The notes: generated by a model from the sequence alone, not told the origin. Positions 23,150 through 38,152 are shown, numbered from the stretch's first letter. The stretch is 64,000 bases of DNA from Kryptolebias marmoratus (GCF_001649575.2 NC_051444.1:21223243-21287242); one strand, 5' to 3'. A program made the numbers and translations.

Positions 23150-23760
23150 ATATAATCATTGGAAGGAATTTGTATTTTTCCCCCTCAAAGGTGCAAAATA
23201 CAATTAAATGACTGAAGAAATCTGGAGAAACTCCAGTGCATAAAGGCCAAGGGCACATTCAAAGCTGGACACCTGTGATCTCTGATCCATTAGGCGGCAT
23301 CAAGAACCATCATTCAGTGATAAAACCAAAAGGATGAGGGAATACTTTGGGAAACCTTCATCATGCTGTCAATAGTCCAGATCTTTTCTGGAAGAAAAAT
23401 GAAGTTGTGTGCTCCAGACCTAACAGGAAAAGGATCATTCAGAATGCTGTCACCAACAAGTCTGAAAGCCAATGTTTGTGATGGTTTGGGTGTGTATCAA
23501 TGTGATGGCAGAACTAATGCAGAGAGGTCCAGCAGAGATTTTACAGGTGCCCTCAAGACCTCTTTTCCAGGTTTATTTGTGCAGTTTTCATTAAGTCAAC
23601 GTGAAACCATCAAACTAATCATGATTTGCCTGCATCCTGACCTGTGTTTATTGAAAATGTGTAGAGACTCTGCACTGTCCCATATCTTTCAGATGTGGAG
23701 GATGGAAGAATGAGCCAAAAAAAGCACCTAAAATGCTTCAGTGACAGAATATGTTGCATG
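23150..23760 (+). pseudogene. Tc1/mariner-like transposase relic
   Basis: Landmarks match a fish Tc1-like transposase in order. These are GAAGAAATCTGGAGAAACTC; GATCCATTAGGCGGCATCAA; TTTGGGAAACC; an AGGAAAAGGATCATTCAGA block; and AAGCCAATGTTTGTGATGGT, which reads KPMFVMVWVCI where the family has KP-VMVWGC. Last come CTGCATCCTGACCTG and ATTGAAAATGTG, which reads IENV followed by a stop where the family has IENVW, the segment carrying the third catalytic acidic residue. Several hundred bases of the central domain are deleted and the frame is shifted repeatedly. The copy cannot make a transposase. Confidence 0.7.
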
Positions 23761-25440
23761 AGAGAATGACAACATTATGAAGGGGTAAAAGCTTAACTAT
23801 TCAAACTTGATTTATAAATGTGCTAAAATTGGAAATTGTTGAAATTCCTTCAAATTAGGAAAGGATACATATTACCAAATTGAATAAGGTTGAAGAAAAC
23901 AAAACTCACCCTATATTGGATTTATACTACTCAGTAAATTAAACAAAAATGTTCAATTGATGAAAAAATGTTTTGATTTTTATTACTTTTGTTTTTGTTT
24001 TGGGGAGGGGTGTGTATTTCTTATTTTATTTTTTCTCTCACTTGATTTTAAAAAAGTTTGATGTATTCTTTTTTATGGTTTTCCTTTTTTAAGCACGATG
24101 GCTGAGTAAAAAAAAAAGAGAAACATTAACTTTTTCCTGAAATCAAGTATCTTTGTGTTCTTGTTACCTTGGGTTGTGTCCTTTATACAGTATCTGCGGA
24201 GGGGGAGACCTCTGTTTATCCAAAGCAAGACAAAATAGATGTAAAGGACATGAAGGATTGGACAACCAGGAGGAGTAGAATGGTTAGAAGAAGGAGGCTT
24301 TTAGGAGGGCATGGTTGATGTCCATCCTGCTCTCCTTCATGTGCCCCCCACCTGTACCTCCTCCAAGCAGCCCAGGCCATCCATCAGGGGGTGAACAGAG
24401 AGGATCAGGGCCCAGAGTAATGAGCCGTAAGCCCCTTTACACGTGTTGATGCGCCACTAAATAAGATCAATTTACCTTGACTACCACCACTGCACACCAC
24501 CAATGACTGGAGGAAAATGTATGACACCCCCCTACACCTCCCCATACACACACATGCAACACACAGTTCACCTCACACACACTTCTTGTCATACAAAGTT
24601 GTGCAGCCTGGCTGCTTCTGTGTGTGTATGGTGGGGGAGGTATGCGCTACTTCCGTTGGTAGCGTTTATCTGGCTGCTCATGTGTGAGAAAGAAGATCTA
24701 AGTGTGTGTACCTCTTTGTGTGTGAGTGTTTAGCAGAGATTGTGTGTGCCTGTGGGCAGGGAGGACAGTATGGTGATCCAGTTACTCAAGACAGACAGAA
24801 GCAATTGTTCTCCAGTTACAGAGTTTTCTCTGAGACTTGAGGGCATCACTGTCAAGTGTTGAGGCCATCAGGGAAGTCTCGCTTTAGACGATTACACCCG
24901 ATCTGGTTTGTGTGTGTGTTCGCGTGTGTCTGTGTGTGTGTGTCATGGCAGGGAGACCATTCTGTGACCTCCACTGCTCTAGACAGGCAAAAGAGATGGT
25001 TACTTATTTTCTTTATAAATGATGTTGTACTTTGTGTGCATGTTTTTGTTTTCAAAGAAAAGTTGTTGCAGCTGCTCTTCAATTTCAAGCCAATAGAAAC
25101 AAACTAAAAACTGGACTATGAAGAATTTGGTGGAGTAAAATCAGTAGCCGATATTCAACATGTCAAATTCTTTTAATCTTTCAATGAATTTCAATGAATC
25201 CGGGTCACAAAAACCAGAGACACTCGCTCCATCCTCAGACTGCGTGTGAAAACCGTCAAAATGACTGCTTATACAGTATATGACATGACTACACAAAGGG
25301 AGAAGTTGGTGAGAGACAGACAAGAACTAAAAGAAAGATGGAAAAAATGTACAGAAGTAAAGAATAGAAAGTGAGACAAAGGGAGAGCTACAGGAAGGAA
25401 CTAAAACGAGCTGAAAAGGGGACAGATTAGTGAACACCGA
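23761..25440. other. Noncoding stretch with TG tracts
   Basis: AT-rich filler to about 24150 may include the 3' tail of the Tc1 relic. It is followed by balanced sequence at 24180-24500 (GGAGGGGGAGACCTCTGTTT, GTTGATGCGCCACTAAATAA) that may be conserved. CA/TG tracts lie at 24545-24585 and 24907-24944. The frames at 24852-25107 on both strands are tract-driven. Confidence 0.35.
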
Positions 25441-25715
25441 ACGAGGCTTTAGTAGCGCTGTCGGGCTGAAAGAGAATGCCACTAATAATGAGATGTCTAT
25501 TTTACCCACCAGCTCTCCGTCTCTCTCACTGCTATGCCTGTTTTCCTCTGGCCCCCATTATCAGTGCACTTGAACCCGGGGATAACAATGAGTTCACAGA
25601 GATTGAGAAGTGCCGAGGCCTTAATTGTATGTATTTAGTCACGCAAACAGAGGCAATGGCCTGAGAACGCCTAGTTAGCCAATGACATCATTTAGCCACA
25701 TAGCCACTTTAACTC
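25441..25715. promoter_or_regulatory. Candidate conserved noncoding element
   Basis: This is a balanced block with CCACTAATAATGAGATGTC, CCCCCATTATCAGTGCACTT, CCTTAATTGTATGTATTTAG and GCCAATGACATCATTTAGCC. It holds GATA-like, TAAT and AP-1/CRE-like cores, and has no simple repeats and no coding frame. The regulatory function is inferred. Confidence 0.35.
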
Positions 25716-28599
25716 AATGGGGCTGCTGTGGCATTCGGCTCTCTGTCAGTTTATGCTGTCCCTGCTTGCCATCTCTCTGCGTCTCTTTATGTGTATCACA
25801 CTGGGGAAAGATTGTGTAAAATGCCACTGTATAAACCATAAATGTTCATTACAGATTCAGTTTTTCTTCCTCTACATTCTCGCTCTGGTTTCTGGTTCTC
25901 TTACCCGAACACAGGCTATGGGTTTTTCAGATATAAAGATTAGTGATTTGGACTTCCAGGCTGCTACCTAAAAATAATGTTATAATTATTTAATAAAGTG
26001 ATACATAATTTGAAAACTATGAAAAAAAATTGTTTTACTTTACTAAACAGTCTTGAACAAATTAATGATTTCATTAAAAATAAATAAATAAATTTAGTTA
26101 ATTTGGGGGGATTAAATCAAGCAAAAGTATGGTAATAATGCAGAAGTAATGCAGAAAAGATGAACTGATGAATATTCTGTCAATTAAATTTATTAACTAA
26201 TACTCCCAGTCGTGTCTAAGGGAAAACAGGATATTAAAAAATATATATTTGGACATGTTTTCTCTTTTTAATGCAGCACTTGTGAATGAAGACAGACTGC
26301 AAATGACCTCTGGCTTTGTGCTCGTATGTTTAGACGAGCGTGTGTGTGTGTGTGGCTATTTGTTTGCATGCATACTTTTGTCAATCAATAGTGGTTGCTG
26401 GCAGTCGCAAAGAGAACGATGGCACTGAGATGTTAGTGTGCCTGACTTGCTCGGCACAAAGAAGGGGATGTTTGTGTGTTTGTGTGTGTGTGAGAGTCAG
26501 TGTGTGTGTCTGTGTAAAATGGAGGGGTGCTTCTCAAGCAGGGATGTCAGCACTTGAAAAATCAATCACCATCTGGGCTCGTTTTGTACAAAGGACAGAA
26601 GGAGGGGAGGAAAGCTCAAAAACACGCACACATGTACCTCTTGCATCTTTCATTTCATGCAAAGACAACTGAGGGCAAAACTGTACGGCAGCTACGCGGC
26701 CCCTCTTGTCTCCCGTCTTTTTTGTTTTAAGTGAACACTTAACTCCTTGTCTGGATCCTGCTGGTGTAAAAGCAAGTGCAATTTTCTCCTCTGCCCCACA
26801 CCTCCTCCCTGGCCATTTTCAAATCAGAGGTTGCAGTGGTTGTATCAAAAGGCGAGGTTATAATTGAAGAGTGAAGGGTCAAGTATTGAGGGGTGTTTTC
26901 AGTAGAAGACACTGGCCACACTGGGGCCTATCTGAGCCATTAGGCCAGTGCTATGTGAACACACTGCATCAAGGCTGGTGTGCAAGGTCACCCAAAGCAA
27001 ACAGGGATAAGAGGAAAGAAAAGCAAAGATTCATCTGCTTGAGTTAGCACCTCGGGTCAATGGGTTTAGCTCCTATTCACCCAAAGCTTGGTCCTCATTT
27101 ACAGGTGCTGCTTTGATTGGATTTAAAGGCCTGTTTTCATCTTCACCTTAGGTGATTCTATATGGGCAAAGTGAATGTTTTACACAAACAGGATTTTTTA
27201 AGCATACAGTACACACAAACCATCAGTAGTTGAATGCGTGTGTGTGTGAGTGTGACATGATTTTTGCTGCGGTGCTGCCTCTTTTCAGTTGCACAGCTGT
27301 GTGAGAAATACCAGTGGCAGAGGCTGCTGATGCAGCGAAAGCATTTAATACTTGACAAACAGTTATCTAAGCCCATGTCCAATAGCTAGACACCACTGTA
27401 ATGTGACCTACATACTAAACGAATAAGACTTTTTTTTTTTTTTTTGTATGTCAGTCGGGGTGTGGTGGGAGTGCACAGTGGGGGTTTAGGAGTGAATGTG
27501 AACAGAACTCATTCAAATGTCAGCAATAAGACGGCAAAATATTCATTTTTGCTTGCTTCTCGCCTCCCTTGAATCTCTTTCTTCTTCCAGAGCAACGATG
27601 AAAGTAAAGTATAATGTAACAGAACATATTGTGCCCTTCTGGGAATTGAAGACTCCATCTTTTGTTAATTTCTGCCCTCTGCAAAAACTTTTTTTTTCTT
27701 TTGTTAATAGTAAAGAATTACTGAAATTGTGTGGAAAGAGGTCACTTTTTTATTCATATGTTAAAGATCTAAGTTCAAGGGACGTTGTGGTTTTCTATCA
27801 CAGATAAACTTTGAGGAAACTGTTTCATATATGTTGATTTTGAACAACTTTAAAATATTAACCAAAAGGCTTCTTTTTTAGCACAAGTGACATATTTCCA
27901 AACTTATTTCTCTGCTTTTTGTCTGATGTCTAATTTTTTAAAACTTTGTAAGCAACGGACAGTTTTTCCTTATTATTTTGGCGACCAAGACGCACAAATG
28001 CAGCTAGTTTCAATTGTCAGCAGCTAGTTGGAGATGCCAGCTCTGAAAAAGTAGACTCGGGTTGTCAGACATTAACTTCAAACCCATTTGATAGGCTTGG
28101 TCCCCATCTCAGTTTTAAAATTGATGAATGAACAAAAGCGCACATACACAAAAACACACAAACACCAGTCATTCTGCCTGGCCACGTCAACAGAGCAGGT
28201 GTCCTTAGTAATGCACCATTGCTCACTTGGATCTCTGCATCTCAAAACAGAGGGGAACAGGGAGGAGGAAAAAGCGAAGAAATAAATAAAGAACAGTTAG
28301 AGAAAAAAAGAGAAGAGATGGCTTTTTCTTTCTGTGATTCAGGCTGCAAACCTCTCCGTTAATGGTATTATTTTTCTTTTTTTGTTTATTTTTCTGTTTA
28401 CTTGCTGACAGATTTGGGAAAAAATATGAGTCTGTGTCACAAAACTAGAGGTGACCGAAGCGATGTGCATCTGCCTGCCTCCGACTCGATTGTCACAACG
28501 CGCCACAGAAGCTCGTCTGGCTGCACCTAATTTCTTCACTCTAGAACAGCCGAACTCCTACACTTGTTATTTTTGGGATGATCAAAAACACTGAGATTA
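25716..28599. other. Noncoding stretch, no gene recognised
   Basis: AT-rich sequence at 25970-26240 is followed by TG-rich sequence (26337-26354 and 26470-26515), a T17 run at 27430-27446 and balanced patches at 26740-27130. A frame at 27517-27807 (96 codons) is unrecognised. At 28008-28033, CAGCTAGTT occurs twice. I found no exon or RNA. Confidence 0.35.
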
Positions 28600-28800
28600 T
28601 ATCAGGAAGACAGGCCGTGAGCCCAGCTGAGGAGAAACGAAGCAGGAAAAGCTCTACTTAGTAAAGACCATGCCTTTGCTTCCCTGCTGAGCAACAGCTA
28701 CATGGTACATAAATAACCATTATGAATCACGCTGTTTGGTCTCACCCTGCCATTTCTCAAACAAGATCCAGTTTCCATTTAGCCACTGTGGTGGCGCAGC
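28600..28800. promoter_or_regulatory. Candidate conserved noncoding element
   Basis: Balanced, repeat-free block including AAGACCATGCCTTTGCTTCC, AAATAACCATTATGAATCAC and TGTTTGGTCTCACCCTGCC. There is no coding frame. The CNE call is an inference. Confidence 0.3.
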
Positions 28801-30229
28801 CTTCAGAAAACAGTTTAAGGATGCAGTAAAATAAAATAAATGGTGTTGGTTTTATGCTTTATTTATCTAAAATGTAAAAAAAGGAAGGAAAAAAGAGAAA
28901 TAGAGAGAGAAAAATATAAAACCTGAAGAAAATGTTGAAGGGTGCCAATGCTGCTACTACCCAAATTTTCAACATTCATCAAGAATATTCTATAAAACCT
29001 AAAGGTCATTTGGGACTTACTTTTGTTATAATGCCTACATTTTCATGTGTAAACCACATAAGAAGTGTAACAATAACTGAGATTTATAAAAAATGTATTA
29101 AAGCTGCTTTCTGTGGCTCTTCATGACCACCATGGTCACTGCATGCCTGTGTGTCTCACTCCCTGACAACAATTAAGCTTCACTGTGTAAAAACTATAAG
29201 TGGTATTGAAAATATCCCTGAACTATACGTAGTCATCACACATGTCCATTTGTACCATGTTTCATGATGGAAAACAACAAGTTAAAAATCTTTTAAATCT
29301 GGGGAAAAAAATCTGAGCCTAAATGCAATGAAACGGAATTGACAGTGAATAAGACTTTTAACATGCATACTATGTTGTCTAGGTAGGATTTGGGAGATAA
29401 CTGGAAGTCCTGTAGCATAGAGACACACTGAGTGAAAGAAAACAAAATATAATTTATATGAAGTGAAAATATATAAAGACTTTGTTTGGAGAAAGTGTGG
29501 AATGTTGAAACAGCTCAAATGGTAAACATTTAATGGTAAAATTTCCAACAAACATGAACTTAAACTGTGATTGTGTAAAAATTAAGGTAGCAAATCACCA
29601 GCTGAGTCATGTAAACTCTAACTTCCTGATCGTTCTCATTTATTTCACCAAAATCAATTTGTTGTATTTGTTGAAATTTGTGAGATTCCTTTGCAAATTC
29701 CATCATACAATGTACTGCCACTAAAACTAGTCCCAACTGAGCTGCATGTTTGGATGTATTTTTTGTAAGGGTTTTTCCAAAACTGAAGGAGGAGTAGCAA
29801 ATGAAAAATTCTGACAAAAGCAGAAGAATGACTACCAAATAGTAACAAGGGTGCTTTGATGAGTTTGCATTCACACCGGTCATTACCTTTAAGCAGTATG
29901 GATGATGCCGTGTTCTTAGATCATGTGTCCAGAAGACTGACCAATTTTTCTACAATTTGTTGATATAAGTGTTGTCGTATCAAATATGACAAGTAGGAGT
30001 CATGCCATTTTTTTGGACCTGAGACTGTTTCTTGGCACCAAGTTGAAAGGCAGTGTCTCCACTGCTTCTGAGCTCTAAAAGATTACCATACAAAAACTTT
30101 ATCCTCTGAAAAATCTGCTCGAACACCACTCGTTTTAAACTTTGTAGCAAAAATCAGGCCTGCATTCAGATAATCTCCTTTGTAAAACTTAAATACATCC
30201 CAATGTGCCCATCAACAAAAGCCTCTACC
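28801..30229. other. AT-rich noncoding stretch
   Basis: A-rich runs lie at 28876-28920. The overlapping minus frames at 29560-29883 are low-complexity. I see no recognisable transposon, exon or RNA. Confidence 0.4.
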
Positions 30230-30425
30230 CTTTCTCCTCACTCTGTCTGTGACACGTACGTTTCAGATTATTCACCAAGCCTGCGGGTGGCTTTTTCATT
30301 CTTTCCCATTCCTCCTTTATTTGTCTCCTTCTTTTAGAGCATTAGGGCCAGCAGCCATTGAACTACAACTGCTGCTATAAAAATTAATCAGGATTAAAAT
30401 GACCTCACACAACAAAATTAAAAGT
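30230..30425. promoter_or_regulatory. Candidate enhancer with a palindromic homeodomain site
   Basis: The block is repeat-free and includes CACGTACGTTTCAGATTATT, GGGCCAGCAGCCATTGAAC and, at 30384-30397, TTAATCAGGATTAA. The last is a near-palindrome of two convergent TAATC/GATTA half-sites, the type bound by Otx/Pitx (K50) homeodomain proteins as dimers. There is no coding frame. Function is inferred. Confidence 0.35.
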
Positions 30426-32914
30426 TCCCCAATGTATCTTTTCTTTAAGACATTCTCAGCTTCCTTGGGAACAGGATTGTTTCTTGAAAAAGTGGTCTCT
30501 GCTCAACAATGAGTACCTTTCAGACACACACAGGGACTGCCTTTAGAGCTGCAGAGAGAAACGGATTTCACATATCAATCAAAAGAGGGGAAGGGGGGGT
30601 GGGGGGAAGAGAAAAGGGCTCTCATTTGGTCAGAGTGGCCCTTCAGAAACTATGAACACATTTAAAAAGGGTATATGCATCTCTCACTTACAAGTATTCA
30701 TGAGAACAGTCTTTTTATATATGGGAACTGAACTGTCATTCTACAGCCTGGGCTTGAAGTAAGAAGACTGCAGTGGGTACCTAAACTGTACAGCACAAAA
30801 AACAAAAAAAAAAAAAGAGAAATGTTTTTTAAAAGAGGCAGAATGAACCCTTTACATCAATTTGCCTTGAATCTTTGCACTTTCTTAGAGTTTTTACATG
30901 TGAGGTCTTGTGCGTGCAGCTGCATATGTGTGTTTGTGCATGTCTGTGTTGGGGTAAAGGGTGATTATGGTCACAGCCACCCACCGTGCCAGCTGTGTGC
31001 ACAATTGCTGTTAATCTTGTTGAAAATTAATAAGGTGTCAGAGCAGGTTTTTTTTTTTTGCTTCTGTATTAATGCACTTCAAACCAGACAAAAAGCAAAA
31101 GGCTGCCAAAAACAAATTATAAATAAAAAAACATAAAGGTGTTGCACTTTCATAGAATTTTAGATATGGAGGAACTGGATACACTGTTTAGAGCTATGTT
31201 ACCAGTGTTCACCAAAAGAGACAAAATTGTTCTGAGCAATACAGGAATGCACACAGGAAAAAAAGCACAAGATGTCGAACTGGAAAAGTAAACCACACCC
31301 AAATATATAAATTCAGTAATTCCTGGTCTCATTGTGTTTGGTTCCCTAAAAGTGAACTTCAACTTTATGTGGGATAAAGATTTTCCAAACTAATGCTTTA
31401 AAATTAGAAGTTGTTTTTTCCTTTTTTATGGATTGTCAGAGTCAGCAAACATCTCCATAAGAGAGGCTACCTTAAACTTGTTCGATGCTCTAAAACACAC
31501 CGTTTCCTTTTGCCCAGACCTTATTCTGACATTACAGTAGATCACACTATGACTGAACAAAAGAAAAAAAAAAATTAGTATTCATGTGGTACGTGTGTGC
31601 TATTTTTAATAGGGGTGCCGTGAAAGTGTAGAATTGGGGACAAGACAGCCTTGCACCAGGCCATGACACAGACTTATGTTAAACCTAATTAGATCATGAT
31701 AATAGCTTTAGGGCCCCAGTGATCAATGCTAGAGGTCTATGGAGATGAACTTTCCTTAAGTTTTAAACTGCGTGTTGGTTGTATTTTTTTTTCTTTGTCT
31801 ACCCCCACCTACACACTCACACACATACAAAACTGGCGGGGGTTTTTTTTCATTACATCAAAAGACATTCCATTGCCATTCATTACATCTGTATTTTCAG
31901 AATTTGTTACAGAGAAATTCATAAATCCTGAGCATTTCCCGTTATGCAGTACGCCCCTAATGTGTCCAGTTCACAAAAAGACACCACTGATTGGGAGCTC
32001 CTTTCCATCAACAGCATTACAGAGGAGTCTAGTTTACAGCTTACAGACTCTTCAGATCACTCTCACTGAAGACTAAGAGGATTCTTTATGCTTCCATTAC
32101 TAAATAATGTAATTTGGGTAATGCAATATTTTAACATGTCTGGGTCTGCTTACATGCTAGCGAGCTAGCTAGCTTGTATTGCGTGTGATTAGTTTTGATA
32201 TCGGATGCTGTGGGATTCCCTGTACAGTATCAGCTAAAGTTTTTTTCAGCTGTTGAATCTGTCTAAGTACTTCTCCCCTCCCTGGATCAGGGAGGGTTAC
32301 AGCAGAGTACAGCCACAAGACAAAACTGAAAAGGAAAAGATGTGGCTGATCAACCAACAGTGGCTGACACTTGCTTGTACTGTGTTTGCATTTTACACAC
32401 TGTAATTACCTTTAGACAGGCTCTAGTTTTGAACCAGTATTTGTGGCCTGTTGAAAATGTACCCACCCATTTAATACCACAACTGTCAACGACTAAGACC
32501 GGTATGCCTTCACTGAGGCATCATATAGTTTTTCCTGGTTATGGCTATCAAGAAACTTGTGAATTGTATAAAGCAGTTTGGGAAATCTTAAGGTTTTTAG
32601 AAAATTAGATGATGTCATTGTGTCTTTTCGAATCTCTTCCATTAAACAATTTAGGTAATTGTTATACCAGCATTTAGGCCTTTTAAACTAAATGGGCTCT
32701 AATGTGATATTTTTAATCAAATTCCCCAGGCTCCCTCCAAAAGCAGCTTTAGAAGCAAATTTTATTCTGACAAGATCAAAGAAGAAAAAAAAAACTAATA
32801 AATGAAGTACTTTAATGCTGTAAATGTTCACAAAAAAAATCCATGACATTACTGTTTTGGACCCCGTCATGATGCAGCAACGCAAAAGAAAAACCGCACC
32901 CAACTCTAGTGCTA
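30426..32914. other. Noncoding stretch with a G-rich run
   Basis: GGGGAAGGGGGGGTGGGGGG at 30588-30607 is a compact G-run cluster. A-rich runs lie at 30800-30815 and T9-10 runs near 31048. The part at 31600-31720 is balanced. GCTAGCGAGCTAGCTAGC near 32156-32174 is self-complementary. Frames at 31726-32076 and 32342-32608 are unrecognised. Confidence 0.35.
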
Positions 32915-33300
32915 AGCCACATCACAGCCCTGGGTATCATGTCCGGCAAGGCTGTTTCCATAATCTTGTCACAATCACAGTTATAGAGAAGCTATGAGGC
33001 CAGTCCTGCTTCAAATTCTCAATGACCAAGCCATATCGGTGCGCAAGAGTCACACATCATGCATACGCTGCCATCGCTGACACCACCCAGGACCCTGAAA
33101 AGCTGTCCCCAAAATAAAGAACCACCACAGCCTTGTTACATAACTTCTGTGCATGCAGAAAACCATTGTGGATCACAAGTGATGGGAAGCCCACTGCATT
33201 CTTAATACCCCCCTTAAGACTTTACAAAGACCCCGCAAATACCATCTATGTTCTGGATGATTTTTTTATGTCATAGTAGGGTGGTCATTTAGTGAGAAGG
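32915..33300 (+). repeat. Family-1 interspersed repeat, copy 4 (right half)
   Basis: Shared landmarks are GCTGTTTCCATAATCTTGTC, ACAATCACAGTTATAGAG, GGCCAGTCCTGCTTCAAATT, ACCAAGCCATATCGGTG, CCCACTGCATTCTTAATAC and AGACTTTACAAAGACCCCGC. It ends in a right terminus TCATAGTAGGGTGGTCATTT. That terminus is the reverse complement, approximately, of the left terminus seen in copies 3 and 7. Confidence 0.8.
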
Positions 33301-34239
33301 AGAGGACATCCACATTCACAAGAGGAGGTTCTGAATTAGTTGTTTACCTCAGTCTGTGTCTACAGTGACTTCAATCACAATTACAGGTGTATTGATAAAA
33401 CAAGTTGTTTGGGTGAAGGAATAATGTGACTTGAGATGCAAACACCCTGGTAGAAAAGGGCATCCCTCGGCTTGGTGTTGAATACTGAGGTGTTAAGCTT
33501 TCCATGGCGACATCTATCTCTCGTCACCACCTTGAGGGCATCTTTTAAGCAGAGGAATTTAGCCATTACGTGGCATTAACCTCATTAGAAAACACTCTTT
33601 AGCTGCTTCAAGATAAAATTGATTTACTGCTGCCATTTCCACCACTGCTCTCGATCAATGGTTAAACTATCCCTTTTATGGCCCTGTGCACACTCTCTGC
33701 TCTTTTCTCCAGTTTTCTTTAACTGCGCTTTAATTTCATTCCCCCCCTCCACTCTTGTCCTTGTGCCAGGTATGTAGTCACAGAGTGGAAAAGAGCTTGT
33801 TTCCTTTCCCAAATGTAAGACTTATTCAGAAGTGGGTAAAAATGGCAGAATTTCTGGCAGATTCCCTGATCAAATTAAGGACAAAGTTTCAGTCTAAGGA
33901 TTTTTGAGATGTAAGAGTCTCATTCAGCCAAATCTGTGTGAATAGTTATATCATGTTATATCATAATATAATATTTGATTTTTGTTTATTTCTTTTCTTT
34001 TTTTTTGCAAAAGTTTGCTGAACTTATTCAGAATGCTGAAACGCAATGAGCCAAAGCAGCTGCAGATAACTCACCATATTTATGAGTATGTAGTTATTTA
34101 TTTTTTTGATGTCAGGAGTAAATTGGTGCAATGAGAAATATTCATCATAGAACAGTTGAAATCAAAAGTATCATTGGTGATTTTGTAGGTCATGGTGTAT
34201 TTATAAAATTTAGATTATGACAGTTTAATATACGCTTAA
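33301..34239. other. Noncoding sequence, nothing identified
   Basis: Partly balanced (33330-33820) and then AT-rich. Frames here are under 65 codons and unrecognised. Confidence 0.4.
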
Positions 34240-35230
34240 AATGTTATTTGAACATCTTGAAACTAGGATCTGTGGAAAGGTTCTTAACAATTATAATCTC
34301 ACCTGTTGTAGATAGCTTAGATTAGCCATTATGATCCTATCAATGTAGTTCCAGTTGATATACTATCATATCAATTTTGCTATCTTAAATTAGCTTAAAT
34401 TTTTAAAATTCTGTAGCGGTCAGTGCAAACACTATTGTTTAAACTTCTACATTTGTGTTAGTTTTTCATTACACAGTAATTTCAGCAGAAACATTTTGAA
34501 GTTCCTCTTGAAAGTGCCCCAAGCTGCACCAGAAAGGACCCAGATAGCTGCTGCTGCTGTCTGCGCTTGGAAATAACCTTAGAATTTTATATTAACAGTG
34601 TAATGTGAAACTGACAACAGTGTAAAAGTTTATAACATTTCCCACTTTCCCATGAACCACTATGGAATTTTGAAGATTAGAGCTGTTTTAAGACAGCAGC
34701 AGTCCACTTCAATCTTTGGTGGTCCTCAGACTAGCTGTTAGCTCATCAGTCCTGCCAGATTTAAACTCCATTTTTCCAAACTGAGGCGACTTAAAAAGCT
34801 ATTTGAAACAGACCCCACGCCAGCCCTGCCTGTCTGTTTGAAATCTCATGAACCACAACGTAAATTTTACTGAAACGCTCAGAAGGTAATCACTGGATAT
34901 ACATCTACAACTCATTACCATTTGGAGTCAGCCCAATTCAAAATGGCTGTCACAGCTAATCAATGTTAACCCACATAATAAGGGCTGTAACATTAAAATT
35001 TACAGATATTGAACTGAAATTGGTGTCATAGTCGCCTGTAGTAGCCTCATTTCCACCACATAGTGTAAGCCCTAACAAATCTCGTAAGATCTCACAATAT
35101 CACGTAAGATCATGCAAAATGTCTTTTGCCCAAAACATCTATAACTTTGTCCATTTTCATCACTGAAAAATTTATGCTTACAACTCTGGCATGAAAGACA
35201 GCAGGTGATATGTATTCATTCAAAGAATGT
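34240..35230 (+). repeat. Family-2 interspersed repeat, copy 2 (longer)
   Basis: The first part (34430-34810) aligns by eye with 19440-19770. The element continues through ACTCATTACCATTTGGAGTC, CAATTCAAAATGGCTGTCAC, AGCTAATCAATGTTAACCC, AAATCTCGTAAGATCTCAC and GAAAGACAGCAGGTGATATG. I recognise that second section as a sequence recurring in fish genomes, and it is not present after the 19.2 kb copy. No open frame is found. Confidence 0.65.
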
Positions 35231-35498
35231 AAAGCCTTTATTTGTATTGTTTCAATTAGCATTTTATCTCTTTAATACATTGACTTGAATATTTATCATC
35301 ACATAGAATAAATAATTTGGATCATTTTACAGAGAAAATTATTTTACATGTGAAAATGGTCACATCATCAACATTAAAAGATTTTAGAGGGAGAGTTCTG
35401 TTGAGAGGGAGACAAATGTGGAATCAGATGCTGTCTTTTATTTTTTTATTTTTTTTTGTGGGGGAAGGTGCTAATTTAGTCATATCACAAGAAATCAA
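35231..35498. other. AT-rich noncoding sequence
   Basis: T-rich runs and a short G-rich patch precede the undetermined base. Nothing is recognised. Confidence 0.4.
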
Positions 35499-35518
35499 NG
35501 GGGGGGGGGGGGGGGGGG
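35499..35518. repeat. Poly-G run next to an undetermined base
   Basis: One N at 35499 is followed by 19 consecutive G. The N most likely reflects uncertain homopolymer length in the assembly. The opposite strand reads as poly-Pro, which is an artefact. Confidence 0.9.
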
Positions 35519-37646
<2,128 letters not shown>

Positions 37647-37647
<1 letters not shown>

Positions 37648-38152
37648 GAAATACACATACAAACAATTTTCTCTTTTCTGTTTCCTACCACACTTCCTTT
37701 TCCATCAAAACCCTGAGTCACCTCAGACAGTCACCTCAGACGGTGGGTGGGGGAATTTTCTTAGACAGCGTGACAGCGTGTTTAGCCCCGTTAAGCCAGC
37801 TTCAGCTCTGCTGCTGGTCGACACAGCTCAGGGAGCCCTGAGAGAGAGAGAGAAAGAGAGACAGAGAGAGAGAGAAGATAAGGAGAGTGCTGAGTACACT
37901 GCCACTATTGCCCCCATTTCTCCTCCAAACCTCCCCGCTACCCCCAGTGAAAAATCCCCTCACCAGAAAGGGGTTCCCCAGCACCCCCACCCCCCCTTAC
38001 AAGGGAAGGGGAAGGTGAATCAACTGGTGCACTGGTGCACTGGTTCACTGCTGACTGCGGCGCAAGATCCTCTCAATCCTCTCCTTCTCCTGTTGATTCA
38101 GGCTTCTGCTATTTACTGTTCAGAAATTTAAACATTTCCTTAACATGTATTT
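37647..38152. other. GC-richer noncoding block with short tandem repeats
   Basis: There is a (GA)n tract at 37842-37874 and a C-rich stretch at 37920-37998. ACTGGTGC occurs twice in tandem, followed by ACTGGTTC, at 38023-38046. A 117-codon frame (37778-38131) crosses all of these and is driven by the tracts. Confidence 0.4.
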
